Assembly (NCBI GenBank): GCA_032433765.1
Contig: JAVIAB010000051.1
Coordinates: forward strand, 77,554,244 to 77,618,243
DNA length: 64,000 bases
Direction: 5' to 3'
Origin: Megaustenia siamemsis
Lineage: Eukaryota; Mollusca; Gastropoda; Stylommatophora; Ariophantidae
Under the pieces are notes generated by a model. That model saw only the letters and a list, made by a program, of their open reading frames with translations. It ran no database searches and was not told the origin of the DNA. This document shows, one piece after another, positions 10,590-22,655 of the stretch. Made by a program: the position numbers and the translations under genes. Each line of letters begins with the position of its first letter. Position 1 is the stretch's first letter.

Positions 10590-11890
10590 GATCAAGAATA
10601 TTATAATGGCGATGAAAATGTGCATTATGATAATGATGATGACAAAAGATAAGAATAAAACGAGGATGATAAAGATGACTATTATTATGAAGAAGATCAA
10701 GATGAAGATGACGACTGTGATAAAGAAGAAAAACAAAACAAATAGATGATGCTGAATGTGATTAAAAAGAAGAACAAGTCGATGATAAATGTGATTAAAA
10801 AGAAGAACAAGTCGATGATAAATGTGATTAAAAAGAAGAACAAGTCGATGATAAATGTGATTAAAAAGAAGAACAAGACAGACAACAAAGATGATAATCG
10901 TGATTAAGAAGACGAACAAGACGATGATGATGATGTTGATTATGACTGTGATTAAGCAGAAAAAGACATGTATTATAACTGTGATTAAGCAGAAAAAGAC
11001 ATGTATTATGACTGTGTTTAAGCTGAAAAAAAACATATATTATGACTGTGATTAAGCAGAACAAGACATATATTATGACTGTGATTAAGCAGAACAAGAC
11101 ATGTCTTATGACTGTGATTAAGCAGAACAAGACATGTCTTATGACTGTGATTAAGCAGAACAAGGCATGTATTATGACTGTGATTAAGCAGAACAAGGCA
11201 TGTATTATGACTGTGATTAAGCAGAACAAGGCATGTATTATGACTGTGATTAAGCAGAACAAGGCATGTATTATGACTGTGATTAAGCAGAACAAGACAT
11301 GTATTGTGACTGTGATAAGAAGAAGAGCAAGACGATGATTATGGTGGTGATGATGATGACTGTCATGAAGAAAAAGAAAAATACAATGATAATGATAATG
11401 AATGCAATTAAGAAAAAGAACAAGACAAAGTCTATGCCTAAGAAAAACAAGACGATGATGTTGATGATGATGACTGATTAATAATAGAAAAAAGAAGACC
11501 AGGATGACGATGATTGGGATTAAGAAGAAGAACCAGGTGATAATTATAATTGTAGGACTGTATTGATGATTGTGATGATGGCGATGATGTTTATGATGAT
11601 TATGATTGTGATAGTGACAATGATTGTGATCAAGAAGTAAAACAAGATGATAATGATGATGATGATAGAGATGACGATGATAACGACGATGATGATTGTG
11701 ATCAAGAAGTAAAACAAGATGATAATGATGATGATGATAGAGATGACGATGATAACGACGATGATGATTGTGATCAAGAAATAGAATAAGGCGATGATGA
11801 TGAAGGCGACGATGAGCAGTGTGATTAAGAAGAAGAATAGGATAATGATGATGTTTCTTGTTATGGTGGTTGTCATGGTGATTATAGTAA
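10590..11890. repeat. Complex GAT-rich minisatellite cluster
   Basis: Several arrays grown from GAT and AAG units. The main one (about 10930-11310) has a 33-bp period: GGCATG recurs at 11164 and 11197. A related 33-bp variant is at 10750-10880, and a unit of about 68 bp repeats at 11640-11780. Because 33 is a multiple of 3, long frames stay open on both strands (for example 11042-11338, an 11-residue repeat). These are not genes. Confidence 0.9.
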
Positions 11891-11924
11891 ACAAAGATAC
11901 ATTTACATAAACGAACCTATTGCC

Positions 11925-12455
11925 CGGTGATCTATTATCGACCTTTCGAGCCGTGGCCTGTCATAGGGCGTAGACTCAGATACTCGTTCTCTTTTTCTAA
12001 ATGTTCTTTCTAGTAGTCTCAATCTTTGCAAAGATCTTTTATCATATCTCGCCAATTATCTCTGTTCTGTGCAAGTATCTCAATCTTATGGAGGGAGCCG
12101 ACACCTGCTGCCTTTGCCTCTCTGATCAATGTTCTTCTCAGTGTTTTCTGGGTCGGCCACTTTTCCTCCTACCTGTTGTTTCCCACTTGAGGGTTTGTTT
12201 TGCTATTCGGTTATTATCTCTTCCCATCACATGCCCAACATATATCCATCGTCTTTTCTTGATTACTGATGATATTAATGGTTGATCAGCGGTTTCTATA
12301 ATTTCCTCATTTGTTTTGAATTCGTTCCACGCTATACCAAGTGTTTTCCTTATGCATTTATTATCAAATTCGCTCAACGTTGTTTCCATGTCTCTTATAG
12401 TTTTCCAGCTCTGGTATGCATATGTGAGGGTTGATAGTACGTTTGACTTGAATAG
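11925..12455 (-). mobile_element. LINE-A copy, 5'-truncated and diverged
   Basis: Minus strand. The 83-aa frame 12389-12138 encodes LGIAWNEFKTNEEI, RRWIYVGHVMGRDNNRIAKQ and GRPR. The 3'UTR (CGGCTCGAAAGGT-like, near 11950) follows. It diverges more from the copies at 21404, 25281 and 44004 than they do from each other, so it is older. Confidence 0.8.
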
Positions 12456-12459
12456 TCCA

Positions 12460-13030
12460 AGCTCCTGGTGATCACTTCTCGTTAAAACTCTTCTTTAACT
12501 ATACGATCCAATTTCTCATGTGGGCTAAAGAGATGAATGCTAAGACAAAAAATTCTCTCTTAACACTTCTTCATATATTTAATGTATATGCTATAAATTG
12601 CACTATATAATGTGTGATTTTATCATCTTTTTATCCATAAACAAACACTGACAACTTTCTCAAATGGCAATTATTGTGTATCATCCACGTTACTGCAAGC
12701 ATCTGTATGTTGTTTGTACAATGTTTGATGACAGCGATGTTACACATATATCATGATTGTGAACTCATTTCTTAGGTTGAAGCTATGTCCTTTACTTGTG
12801 ATAAATGTGTGCAAATGTCGAAGGCAGGGAGGGACAGCACGAATTGACTTATTCAGGAGCACGATTGTGTTGTTTGAAGGCGCTGTTACACAATGAGTGT
12901 TGATTAGATTGTAGAATTAATGTGGATGTTGTTGTCTCTCTCTCGCTGGTTTTCTTTTATTTATTTTGCTTATTCAAGTACGTGCTGAGAAGTGGGAAAG
13001 ACTTCATTGATTTTATATAGAGCCAGTTCT
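12460..13030. other. No gene recognised
   Basis: AT-rich sequence without a repeat or coding signature I can name. Confidence 0.35.
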
Positions 13031-13034
13031 GACC

Positions 13035-13440
13035 CATGGAAAGTAGACAAATAAATCTACAATTAGAGGTTTCAGAGATGGGATTTCTCAGAAGAATTTT
13101 GAGGATTCTTTCGACAGCTATTAGACCAACGAATGAATTCTCAAAGAGGCCAACATGAAAAAAAGCTCCTAATCAGAAAGAAATAATTCGACATTGTACG
13201 GACACATGATGAGAAGAGCAAATTTGGAATATTTTATTACAAATGGCAAAATATAGAGAAAGTGAGATCGGTGACGACAAAGAAGGAAGATACTATAGAT
13301 AGCTTGATAACGTGGCAGGGTAATCAGTCAACAACGGAATTGATACGATGCACTGTGGGCAAAGAATTAGGGAAGAACATGATCGCCTACGGAAACTGGT
13401 ATGGCACATAATGATGATGGTAATGATGATCTAAGTGTTG
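13035..13440 (+). mobile_element. LINE-C 3' fragment, decayed
   Basis: Degenerate match to LINE-C from the LEATEMGFLRRMLRV-type region through the H-M-RR box to the 3' end (GATACGATGCACTGTGGGC, then TGGCACATAATGATGATGG). Many stops. Confidence 0.7.
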
Positions 13441-13744
13441 ATTGTGACTACAAGCGTGCATGTCCACCCTGTATTGGTACAATTTTAATGTTTAGTTGAT
13501 TTGCCAATTCTGTTACACATTTGGGCTTGTCTTTATCAGTGCTCTCCGTGTTTTATTTTTTTTAAATTATTTTTAGAATTTTAATTTGATTATTTTATGT
13601 ATAAATTAATTGATTTTGACGAGCAGATTTGATTATAGTGTTTCATCTATATACAAACTTCTGACTAGTAAACATTTGGGATTATAAATCTTAAAACTGT
13701 TGACACCAGCCGCTGACACTATCATCATGTGGTTTTCGAACTGT

Positions 13745-14035
13745 TAGTCTTCAAACTGTGGACACAATCATAGTGTGCTATTCAAACTGTGGACACAATC
13801 ATAGTGTGCTATTCAAACTATTACACAATCATAGTGTGCTATTCAAACTGTGGACACAATCATAGTGTGCTATTCAAACTATGACACAATCATAGTGTGC
13901 TATTCAAACTGTGGACACAATCATAGTGTGCTATTCAAACTATGACACAATCATAGTGTGCTATTCAAACTGTGGACACAATCATAGTGTGCTATTCAAA
14001 CTATGACACAATCATAGTGTGCTATTCAAACTATG
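13745..14035. repeat. 30/31-bp minisatellite with alternating units
   Basis: About nine units. Two unit types alternate: CAAACTGTGGACACAATCAT (31 bp) and CAAACTATGACACAATCAT (30 bp), both followed by AGTGTGCTATT. This makes a 61-bp higher-order repeat. Each unit holds an ACAC...GTGT inverted pair. Confidence 0.9.
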
Positions 14036-14039
14036 AGCC

Positions 14040-14450
14040 TTCAAAACGTAGATAACATCTTCAGCTTGGAGCTGTTGTACCTTAGCATCACTTCTTTTTT
14101 CATTACTACTTCATCTTTTAAAAACTCTCTTGAGCTGTAGTCACCCACTCTCCATATATCTCTTTATATCCATTGTGGTTTTGTGTGATGTAGTTTCCTC
14201 TTATGTCTAGGGGTGGGGGCGATCATTATATAAAAACAGAATCCTCGTTACTACGATTCGCAAAAAGCCTGTTGTATGACAAGTAATTACACAAACTATG
14301 TCAATAGAAATTTGCTGTTTCGGAATGATTTGAGTAACCTTGATCGGTAGCTCAACAAGAAGGTGTAAAGCTCTGACCTGAAGCTACTTGATTTTTTGCC
14401 AAATAAATAGTGATAAAATAATATCTAAGGAAGATTAGCAATAGTAACTT
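14040..14450. other. No gene recognised
   Basis: No open frame or repeat signature seen. Confidence 0.35.
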
Positions 14451-14454
14451 AAAG

Positions 14455-14970
14455 AATAAATATGAAGAACACAGTACCAGCAAAACAGTAAAATTCAAAT
14501 TACTGAGGACATGTATTTTTCCTATTTAAAAATACGGCTGTGAATCATGTACAATCTCACAAACAGAAAAAAAAGGATAATCGATTCATTCGAAACAAAA
14601 TGCTACAGAAAAATCCATAAAATACCTTCGACAATGAAAAAGGGCAATGAAGCCATGTTAAAAGACATAAGCATTGAAATAAGTGACTTATAAACACCAT
14701 TTTACAGAGAAAATGTAACTACTACGGTCACGTCAAATGACACGTCGGGCTGGAAAGAACAATAATGGAAGGCATTGCTCCATGACTACGAGATAGAGGC
14801 AGACCAAGAAAAAGGTCGTTTCAATACATCAAGGAGACCTTGAACATGAGAACAAAAGTAGTTTGAGATCTCGGTAGAGACAGATATTCTTTCAGATTGG
14901 CTGTGGTGAATGCAACGTTCTACGAAAGATATGCGACCTGAAGATGAATGACTGATGGATTAAACAAGAT
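14455..14970 (+). mobile_element. Decayed LINE RT C-terminal remnant
   Basis: Pieces such as YGCESCTISQTEKK, FETKCYRKIHKIPSTMKKGN and EIEADQEK follow the order of the RT C-terminal region of LINE-B/C types, but frames and stops are heavily broken. The family could not be assigned. Confidence 0.6.
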
Positions 14971-14974
14971 TAAG

Positions 14975-16435
14975 ATAAAGGAAACGAGATTAGTAAAGAC
15001 AGACTCAGTCATTGTTATAATACTCAAGAACATACACAGGAATAGCAAAAAACAATATTTACTGAATTTATCTTATTTTTCTAAAATCTACAAGCTGTAT
15101 AGGCTGGAGAATAGAGACTTTATACGTCAGTGCAGTCGCTACGTAATGTACACATCACAGTTGTTCGCTTGTCACCTTCGATAGGCAGTAAAAGCTGTTT
15201 GGCGATCGTTTTCACAAAATTTTACGAAAGAAAACCTCATACCCTTCGTAACTCAATGACCAACTTCCGTATTATCATCAATAACACAAATTTAAAAAAT
15301 ATGGGAACTCTACTCATAAGGTTATTGTTAATCAGAAAGAGATGGAAGATTTGATGACAACCAAATAATGACGAGGAGTAAGAAGATGAGGATGCGGCGC
15401 TGAAAATGAAGAAAGGATCATAACTTCACCAGCTGATAAAAGTTATTTAAACAGTCTTGATTTGTTGTCAATGTGGAAGATAATTGCGGAGATGCTTCAT
15501 TCAAGCTTGTGTTCTGGTTCTCTCACAGGTCTCCGGTGTAGGGACAGGAGATTGCTCACTCACTCAGTAATTAAGGCCTTTTTCTCTTTTAGTCATATTG
15601 AAGGCGGAATGTTTCTTTATCTCCTATTATACAAATGTTACTTGATGGTGGTATCACATTTGAAAGATGTCATTTATTTGTAATCCACACCAACCGAAGA
15701 CTTCACCAATTGAAAGGTTATTTGAATACTCAACACGAACACTGCCTCTTTTACTTGGAGCCGTTTTCTTTATTTCTTTCTCTTACGTTCGTTTCTATTA
15801 GTCATAACACACATAATGTTACCGTCAAATACCTTAGAATTTACAATCATTCCATTCTCTTCTCTCATCTCCCTTACCCTTCTATATATTCATTTTTGAC
15901 CGTTAACCTATTTATTTCTTTCAGTACGTTCCCATCGAACGCACCATCCTATTTTCTCTATCGTTGTCTATCTATCTATCTACTTGGCCGTTACCCTACC
16001 TTGATACGTTCCCCTCGAACACACCATGTTCATCTGCTACTCTCTAACGATTTCATTCTGTCTCTATCTAAGCACATCTACTCCTTTCAACGGTTCATCT
16101 CCAGGTGTAGCTCTCCCTTCAAGTACGTCCTCTCTCTTCGACGGTCCGGCTCCAAGTGACTATTCTTCGTTGGTCCCCTTGCAACCGTAACTCTCTGCTA
16201 CGTCATGGCCCTATCTTTACGTCATCTTCTTTTCTGTATATGTTTGTGCTTAATTTATATTTCCCCATTCTTCATCTCTTGGTGTGTACTTCCCTTCACA
16301 CCATCCCCCGCTTTTATATACCATTAGCCGTACTTTCTCTGCTATAACATAAGGAACAACACTGTTGGTATCAGATGAAATGACGTGTGAGTTTAAATGC
16401 ACTCTCGTCAATTATATCTGAAAGGAGAATACTAG
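14975..16435. other. No gene recognised; pyrimidine-rich part
   Basis: About 1.4 kb. 15730-16350 is C/T-rich and gives a long plus-strand frame (15635-16159) rich in Ser, Phe and Leu, which I judge compositional. No domain is visible. Confidence 0.4.
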
Positions 16436-16439
16436 ACGT

Positions 16440-16768
16440 TAGGTACCTTACCACATTAAAACACATTTGCAATGTCCGTGAAATACCGCATGCTACACAA
16501 CTCTTGTCTTGTTCCCTGATTCTGTGTTACGGAGATTCACGTCTGATGTCCGTAAAACACCACATGTTACAACTCTTTCTTTGTTCCCTTATCCTATGTT
16601 ACGGAGATTCACGTCTGATGTCCGTAAAACTCCGTATGTTACAACTCTTTACTTGTTCCCTGATCCTGTATTACGCAGACTCACGTCTGATGTCCGTAAA
16701 ACTCCGCATGTTACAACTCTTTCCTTGTTCCCTGATTGTATGTTACGGAGACTTACGTCTAATATAAA
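16440..16768. repeat. 72-bp tandem repeat, about 4 units
   Basis: CACGTCTGATGTCCGTAAAAC recurs at 16538, 16610 and 16682, an exact 72-bp period. The period equals 24 codons, so the overlapping plus-strand frames (16387-16767, 16509-16901) are repeat artefacts. Confidence 0.9.
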
Positions 16769-16769
16769 C

Positions 16770-17235
16770 ACCTACTCTACCAGACTTCATAATAATAATG
16801 TTAATATATATGAAATGAAAATACAATCCATTCGTGAACTGCAATCTCTAATGTCAGCTAACTTTCCACTCCTGATGTTAACTTTCTACTGCTGTCTCTA
16901 AAACACAACCAGTCTCCTCCAAACTCGGATCTTAATTCTCCAAATTATATCCAAATTCCTTGGCTCGTCAAATTTCAGACATCACTGATGTGCTAACTCT
17001 AATTCATACCTTCCTTTCTTCACTCACTTTCACTATGTCGTGAATTACCCAACATTCAAGTCTTCAATCATTATCCATTAATTAATCTGTTATTTATAAC
17101 ATTTTTATGTTCCATTTTATGCGTCCGTAAATGTCCTATTTTATTTCTCAATTATGTCCCTTTTCTCCTTGCCTCACCCCAGCAAACTCACTTGCATTAT
17201 TTCGTCTTTATTATCATATCCAATATGATTGTTTA
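16770..17235. other. No gene recognised
   Basis: AT-rich spacer between two tandem arrays; nothing recognised. Confidence 0.35.
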
Positions 17236-17239
17236 ACGC

Positions 17240-18290
17240 AGTTTAAAAACTTCAGTGTTGAGAAAACACGGACCATGCAAAATTGGTGTAGTAAATGGTT
17301 AAGAAAACACGAACCATGCAAAATTGATGTAGTAAATGGTTGAGACAACACGGACCATGCAAAATTGGTGTAGTAAATGGTTAAGAAAACACGAACCATG
17401 CAAAATTGATGTAGTAAATGGTTGAGACAACACGGACCTTGCAAAATTGGTGTAGTAAATGCTTGAGACAACACGGACCATGCAAAATTGGTGTAGTAAA
17501 TGCTTGAGACAACACGGACCATGCAAAATTGGTGTAGTAAATGGTTGAGACAACACGGACCATGCAAAATTGGTGTAGTAAATGCTTGAGACAACACGGA
17601 CCATGCAAAATTGGTGTAGTAAATGTTTGAGAAAACACAGACCATGCAAAATTGGTGGAGTAAATGGTTGAGAAAACACGGACCATGCAAAATTGGTGTA
17701 GTAAATGTTTGAGAAAACACGGACCATGCAAAATTGGTGTAGTAAATGCTTGAGAAAACACGGACCATGCAAAATTGGTGTAGTAAATGTTTGAGAAAAC
17801 ACGGACCATGCAAAATTGGTGCAGTAAATGGTTGAGAAAACACGGACCATGCAAAATTGGTGTAGTAAATGCTTGAGAAAACACGAACCATGCAAAATGG
17901 GTGAAGTAAATGATTGAGAAAACACGGACCATGCACAATTGGTGTAGTAAATGTTTGAGAATACATGGACCATGCAAAACTGGTGGTTGAGAAAACACAG
18001 ACCATGCAAAATTGGTGTGGTAAATGGTTGAGAAAACATGGACCATGCAAAATTGGTGGTTGAGAAAATACAGACCATGCAAAATTGGTGGTTAAGAAAA
18101 CACAGACCATGCAAAATTGGTGGTTGAAAAAACACAGACCATGCAAAATTGGTGCAGCAAATGGTTGAGAAAACAAAGACCATGCAAAATTGGTATTGTA
18201 AATGGTTGAGAAAACACAGACCATGCACAATTGGGGTTGTAAATGGTTGAGAAAGCACTGGCCACGCAAAATCTATGTACTGAAATGTTG
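17240..18290. repeat. 41-bp minisatellite, about 25 units
   Basis: The unit holds GGACCATGCAAAATTGGT and GTAGTAAATGGTTGAGA. The marker ACC recurs 41 bp apart (17272, 17313). Several units at 17970-18140 are shortened by loss of GTAGTAAAT. All three minus-strand frames are almost stop-free, giving 233-351-aa frames with a repeating FAWSVFSQPF-like motif. I take these as artefacts of a unit without stops in any frame. Confidence 0.92.
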
Positions 18291-18294
18291 AGAA

Positions 18295-18685
18295 AGCAAA
18301 GATCTGACTTTGACAAAGAAGTGACTTATTGTCGAGTGTGACCATAATGACAACTCAAATGAGGTCCATATGAACTTGACGGATCTTCAGTTTGAGATGG
18401 CTGCCGTAGAGTTTAAAAAAAAAGACAAATTGAATTAAGAAGTTGGGAATGATGTTTATTTTAGCAAATGATATCACATAGTGCCATTCTATTCCTTTGT
18501 GAAAATGTGTTGAATTTTATAGAAATTTTAATGACCTAATCAGCTCGTTGTCATCCTATATCGTGGAGTTTGATGGAGAATGTAACGTTCTTGGTGGATC
18601 ATTAACGTTTGCTTCATAGATAATTCTTCTTCTTTCTCTTCTAATCTTTAGCAATCAACTTTTCCTATACACCTGAAACGTCAAG
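18295..18685. other. No gene recognised
   Basis: No repeat or coding signature seen. Confidence 0.35.
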
Positions 18686-18689
18686 GATC

Positions 18690-19305
18690 ATCATCATCAT
18701 CATGTGCCATCCGGTCAGCGTAGGCGATCATGTCCTTTCACAATCTTCTATCTACAGTGCATCGTATCAGTTCTGTTGTTGACTGTTTTCCATGCCATGA
18801 CACCAAGCTTTCCAGTATTTTCTCTCTTTGTCGTCCGCGATCTCTCTGTCCTTTTATTTTGCCAGTTGTAACCAAGTATTCCAACTTTCCTCTTTTCATG
18901 ATGTGCCCGAAAAAGGCTTATTGTTTCTTTCAGATGTTTTTATGAGCTCCTTTTTTGTGTTGGCCTCTTTGAGAACTTCCCCATTGGTCTTTTTAGCTGT
19001 CCAGGGAACTCTCAACATTCTTCTGAGAAATCCCATCTCTGTGGCCTCTAATCGTCTTTTCATTTGTTTGTCTACTATCCATGGTTCGCTTCCATAGGTC
19101 AGAATTGGTTCTACATAGCACCGATGAACTTTCTTTCTAATTTCTATTGACATAGATTTGTTGCATAAGATATTTTTCATTTTCTGAAATGCTATTTTGG
19201 CCTGAGCTATTCTGCTTTTTATTTGTGTGGTGCATCTTCCATCTGATGTTATTATTGTGCCCAAGTATTTGACGCGTTGAACTTGTTTCATATTTGTCCT
19301 GATTC
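18690..19305 (-). mobile_element. LINE-C 3' half, minus strand
   Basis: The minus-strand frame 19291-18896 (131 aa) shows VKYLGTIITSDGRCTTQI, YGSEPWIVDKQMKRRLEATE, FLRRMLRVPWTAKKTN and EANTKKELIKTSERN. A frameshift near 18935 breaks the rest. It starts at an (ATC)n tail (18690) and is truncated at about 19305, before the catalytic RT box. Confidence 0.85.
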
Positions 19306-19309
19306 ATCC

Positions 19310-19688
19310 TGAACGTCAAGGATAGTGAGGAACAACATGTTACAACTCTTAAGGCCAGGAGAATGCGCTTGGGGCATTCTCTGGCTCTCAATGCACAGGC
19401 TTGTTTCTGTATGTGTTAATTTTTGTTCAGCGGCTATTGTTAGCGGTGGACTCTTGCAGTCTACACCCAACACTGTCTGAGCGATCCGCAGGTTCAGGTG
19501 ACAGACCTTTAAGATTTGTTGTTTGAAGGTGTGCTTAGCGGTAATGGTTCACAGTTCTAAGTCTGAAGATATTTGTCTGCTCGTGTCTTTGAGCCTATTT
19601 GTATTTATTTTCTCTAATTTTTGAAGTCACTTCTTTTCTTCCCATTTAATTGTTTTGCTTTCTTATAGGAGTGCCTTTACTTCCGGAG
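19310..19688. other. No gene recognised
   Basis: Nothing recognised. Confidence 0.3.
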
Positions 19689-19689
19689 A

Positions 19690-19802
19690 CTACAGAGTTG
19701 CAGTAGCTCAGTAGTTAGCTAGAAGTCAGACGATCCTGATTGACGGTTTCCAAATTCGCCTGGCCTTAAATGTATACCGGTTAATCGGTTAATCTTTCCG
19801 GA
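19690..19802 (+). mobile_element. SINE-A-related tRNA-like head
   Basis: GTAGCTCAGTAGTTAG resembles a pol III box A, followed by GACGGTTTCCAAATTCGCC and CTGGCCTTAAATG, which match the head-to-body junction of SINE-A. It is truncated after about 110 bp. Confidence 0.55.
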
Positions 19803-19804
19803 AA

Positions 19805-20435
19805 GAAAGAAAGCACTGGCCACATTACCCTAAATTAACGTGTTGTGAATGTCTATTAAAAAGATAGGGCGCTAATCCAAATGTTATGTATGTCACTTCG
19901 TGGCGTGTTAGTTGGTGCTCTTTCTTTCTTCTTTTTGTTGAAGATCTGGTTATGGCTGAGCAGTTGAAGGTTTCCTCCTGTCATTACAAGTATAAAGCAG
20001 TGTGTGGATACTATTATTTCGTTAATGCATCGTTTAAATGGATGCAGTTTCCCCCTTCTCTGCAATAGCATTGAGATGTGCTTTTACAGATCTTTGCTAG
20101 AAGCACCGTTACATATACAAGCACTTAATTGTTATTTGTATAAATCTACTTTCCTATTGAAATCTTGCTTTCAAGTATCAATGGAGCATGGAATGGTAAG
20201 TGCTCTGTTGTGTGTCTCCAGCATGGTGCTCATCGTGTCTTCTATCTCATGAATCTATCGCCTTGGAGATCTACGTTTCCTCTGAATCTCTTCTTTTATA
20301 ATGTTAGACGCGATCGAAGAGATACTTGCCTGGTGGTGATCGTGTTAGAACCCAAACCAATTGATTTGTTGTTTCCCAAAATGATCCAGTACTGGTGTTA
20401 CTCCAAATCTGTTCCCTAAATCTTCAGTTCTGGCA
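19805..20435. other. No gene recognised
   Basis: Short frames on both strands only; none with a motif I know. Confidence 0.35.
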
Positions 20436-20436
20436 C

Positions 20437-20668
20437 AGAGCCTCGATAGCTCGGTGGTTAGTGAGCTTGGACTACTAAGAAAAAGAACTTAACGGCTCCC
20501 AGGTTCACCCAGTGTTAAATGGGTACAGGATTGTTTTCTGGGAAAGAAAAGCGGCACGGGCGTAAAACTGAGAACATTACGCCAAAAATAATGTGCCGAT
20601 GGTCTATAAAAAATGTGGGCACTAACACCCAATTACCTAAACGCTACATGGCGTGACGAGGCTCTTTA
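20437..20668 (+). mobile_element. SINE-A copy, diverged
   Basis: Box A-like GATAGCTCGGTGGTTAGTG at the 5' end, GGTTCACCCAGTGTTAAATG, GCGGCACGGGCGTAA, and CATGGCGTGACGAGGCTCTT at the 3' end. The box B region is altered. Confidence 0.8.
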
Positions 20669-20669
20669 T

Positions 20670-20982
20670 GGTCTCCCCCATTTCTGAAACTCTCTCCATT
20701 TAACCCTTCCTTCCTTTCTTATCTTCCTCTTTCATACCGGCATCCTTTCCTTCTTACTTCCCACTCTCCGCCATTCACTTGCCTTCCTTCCATCCTTCCT
20801 TTCTTCTCTTCTTTCCTCTCTCCATTCTTCCTTCCATCTCTCCTTTCCTTTTCACTCCCACTATCGTCCCTTCCATTCCCTTATATATTTAACCGTCTCT
20901 CCTTTCATTCCTCCTCTCTTTTCTTCCTTCCATATCCCGTCCTTGTTTCCTTCTCTCCTTCATTCCTTCCCTTTCTTCTTCA

Positions 20983-21055
<73 letters not shown>

Positions 21056-21060
21056 CTTTG
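20670..21060. repeat. Pyrimidine-rich tract with (CT)n microsatellite
   Basis: CT/CCTT-rich sequence leading into a pure (CT)n run at about 20985-21055. The Arg/Glu-rich minus-strand frame here is compositional. Confidence 0.9.
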
Positions 21061-21061
21061 C

Positions 21062-21383
21062 CCCAAGTGCTTTCAGTGTCAAGATAAAATATATTGTCCA
21101 TACAATGCCCTGTACTGTATCTCGTGCATGTTGCACTGTCCACAGCTTTATAAACCCATCTACACTGATCATTTCTATTTTTCCTTATTGGTGAAAATGT
21201 GTATTTCTTCTTCGGCTGTTAATGTTTATGTTTGAAGTTGGTGGCCTCCGCTTTTGAAAATTAATCTTCCTAACATGAAACTACTGGATACTTTCTTACT
21301 TGAAACTAATAACTGCCTGGGCTCATTCGTGTTCGGGACAAGTAAACACATTCTTGTGACAAAGAAATAATTTATTCATGAAT
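21062..21383. other. No gene recognised
   Basis: Nothing recognised. Confidence 0.3.
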
Positions 21384-22073
21384 ATATTATTATCTATTAT
21401 GGACTATCTTGGAAGTCACATTGATCGAGAAGGGGATACGAGCAAAGAAATTAGAATCAGACTGGCTAAAGCAGCAATGTCTTTCAGAAGCCTTGAAAAG
21501 TTGTGGAAATCAAAACTCATTAGCACAAACACAAAACTTAGGCTATTCAAATCAAATGTACTATCAACCCTTACGTATGCGTGTGAAAGCTGGAAAACAA
21601 CAAGAGATATAGAAACAAAGTTGAACGCATTCGAAAATAAATGTCTAAGGAAAATACTTGGTATAGAATGGAACGAATTCAAAACAAACGAGGAAATTAG
21701 AGAAATCGCCAATCAACCACTAATATCTTCAGTAATAAAGAAAAGACGATGGTCATACGTTGGACATGTGATGAGAAGAGATAATAATCGAATAGCAAAG
21801 CAAGCCCTCATATGGGAAACAACAGGTAAAAGAAAAGAGGAAGACCCAGGAGACACTGAGAAGAACATTGATGAGAGAGGCAAGAGCAGCAGGAATCGGC
21901 TCCCTCAATGAGATAGAACTGCTTGCACAGAACAGAGACAGATGGCGAGATTTGATAAAATATCTTTAAAAGAAAACTGCTAGAACAAAAATTCATATAG
22001 GAGAAGGTGTATCTTGGTCTACGCCCTATGGGCCGGTTACGGCTCGAAAGGTCAATAGATAGATATTATTATC
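21384..22073 (+). mobile_element. LINE-A copy, strongly 5'-truncated, with 11-bp target duplication
   Basis: Almost identical to 25741-26400. It begins near 21404 in the YLGSHIDREGDTS region and ends with the 3'UTR and two GATA-type tail units at ~22062. ATATTATTATC occurs at 21384-21394 and 22063-22073, a likely target duplication, with about nine filler bases at the 5' junction. Two single-base losses near 21835 and 21851 break the frame 21378-21911. Confidence 0.8.
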
Positions 22074-22079
22074 AATGTG

Positions 22080-22650
22080 CTTAGACTATGCCAGGAGTCT
22101 TTAAAAGACTTTTCATGGAATCTTTTTTTATTGCATTGATAGATGAAGATGAGTGGCTCTTGGAAGATCACAGAAGGACATGATCTCCAAGGGATGCTGT
22201 GGGGGATACAACCCAGCGACATTAATGTAGTTATAAATTCCCTTGATATCACTACGCGTGGTGTGGGCCTGCCTCGACTTCTGTATCCATTGTCAGTTTC
22301 TGAATATATTTTATTTGGTGTGATACCACAGTGTATTCTCTTAGGATTGATAAACCTTTCCCCATGTTGCTATATCTTTATAGTTCAAGATAGGCTCTGT
22401 CCCAAATCCTTTTCTTATGATCCCATTGCAATTTTTGTTTAAGTCTAGTCACACCAACTACAAATCTTTCTAAAGCATCTCGTTTCTGCAGTAACTTAAT
22501 TTTTGTTTCTGACTTGCTGTGATTGATAATGTTTGGAATTGATATCAAAGGGCGCAAACTCAACAGTTATATAAAGTTTATTTTTATTGATATGTTTTTT
22601 GTGTGCTGTACGTAACGGAGCTTGATGTGCCAGTATCTAGCTAAGCTCAG
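22080..22650. other. No gene recognised
   Basis: Nothing recognised beyond short frames. Confidence 0.3.
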
Positions 22651-22655
22651 TTATC

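Noticed and set aside
10350..11481. Long Ile/Phe-rich frames on the minus strand and a Lys/Asn-rich frame on the plus strand
   Set aside because: Translations of 33-bp GAT/AAG-derived arrays whose period is a multiple of three.
17214..18345. Three overlapping minus-strand frames of 233-351 aa
   Set aside because: They are readings of the 41-bp minisatellite in all three frames, with the same motif recurring; no domain or gene structure.
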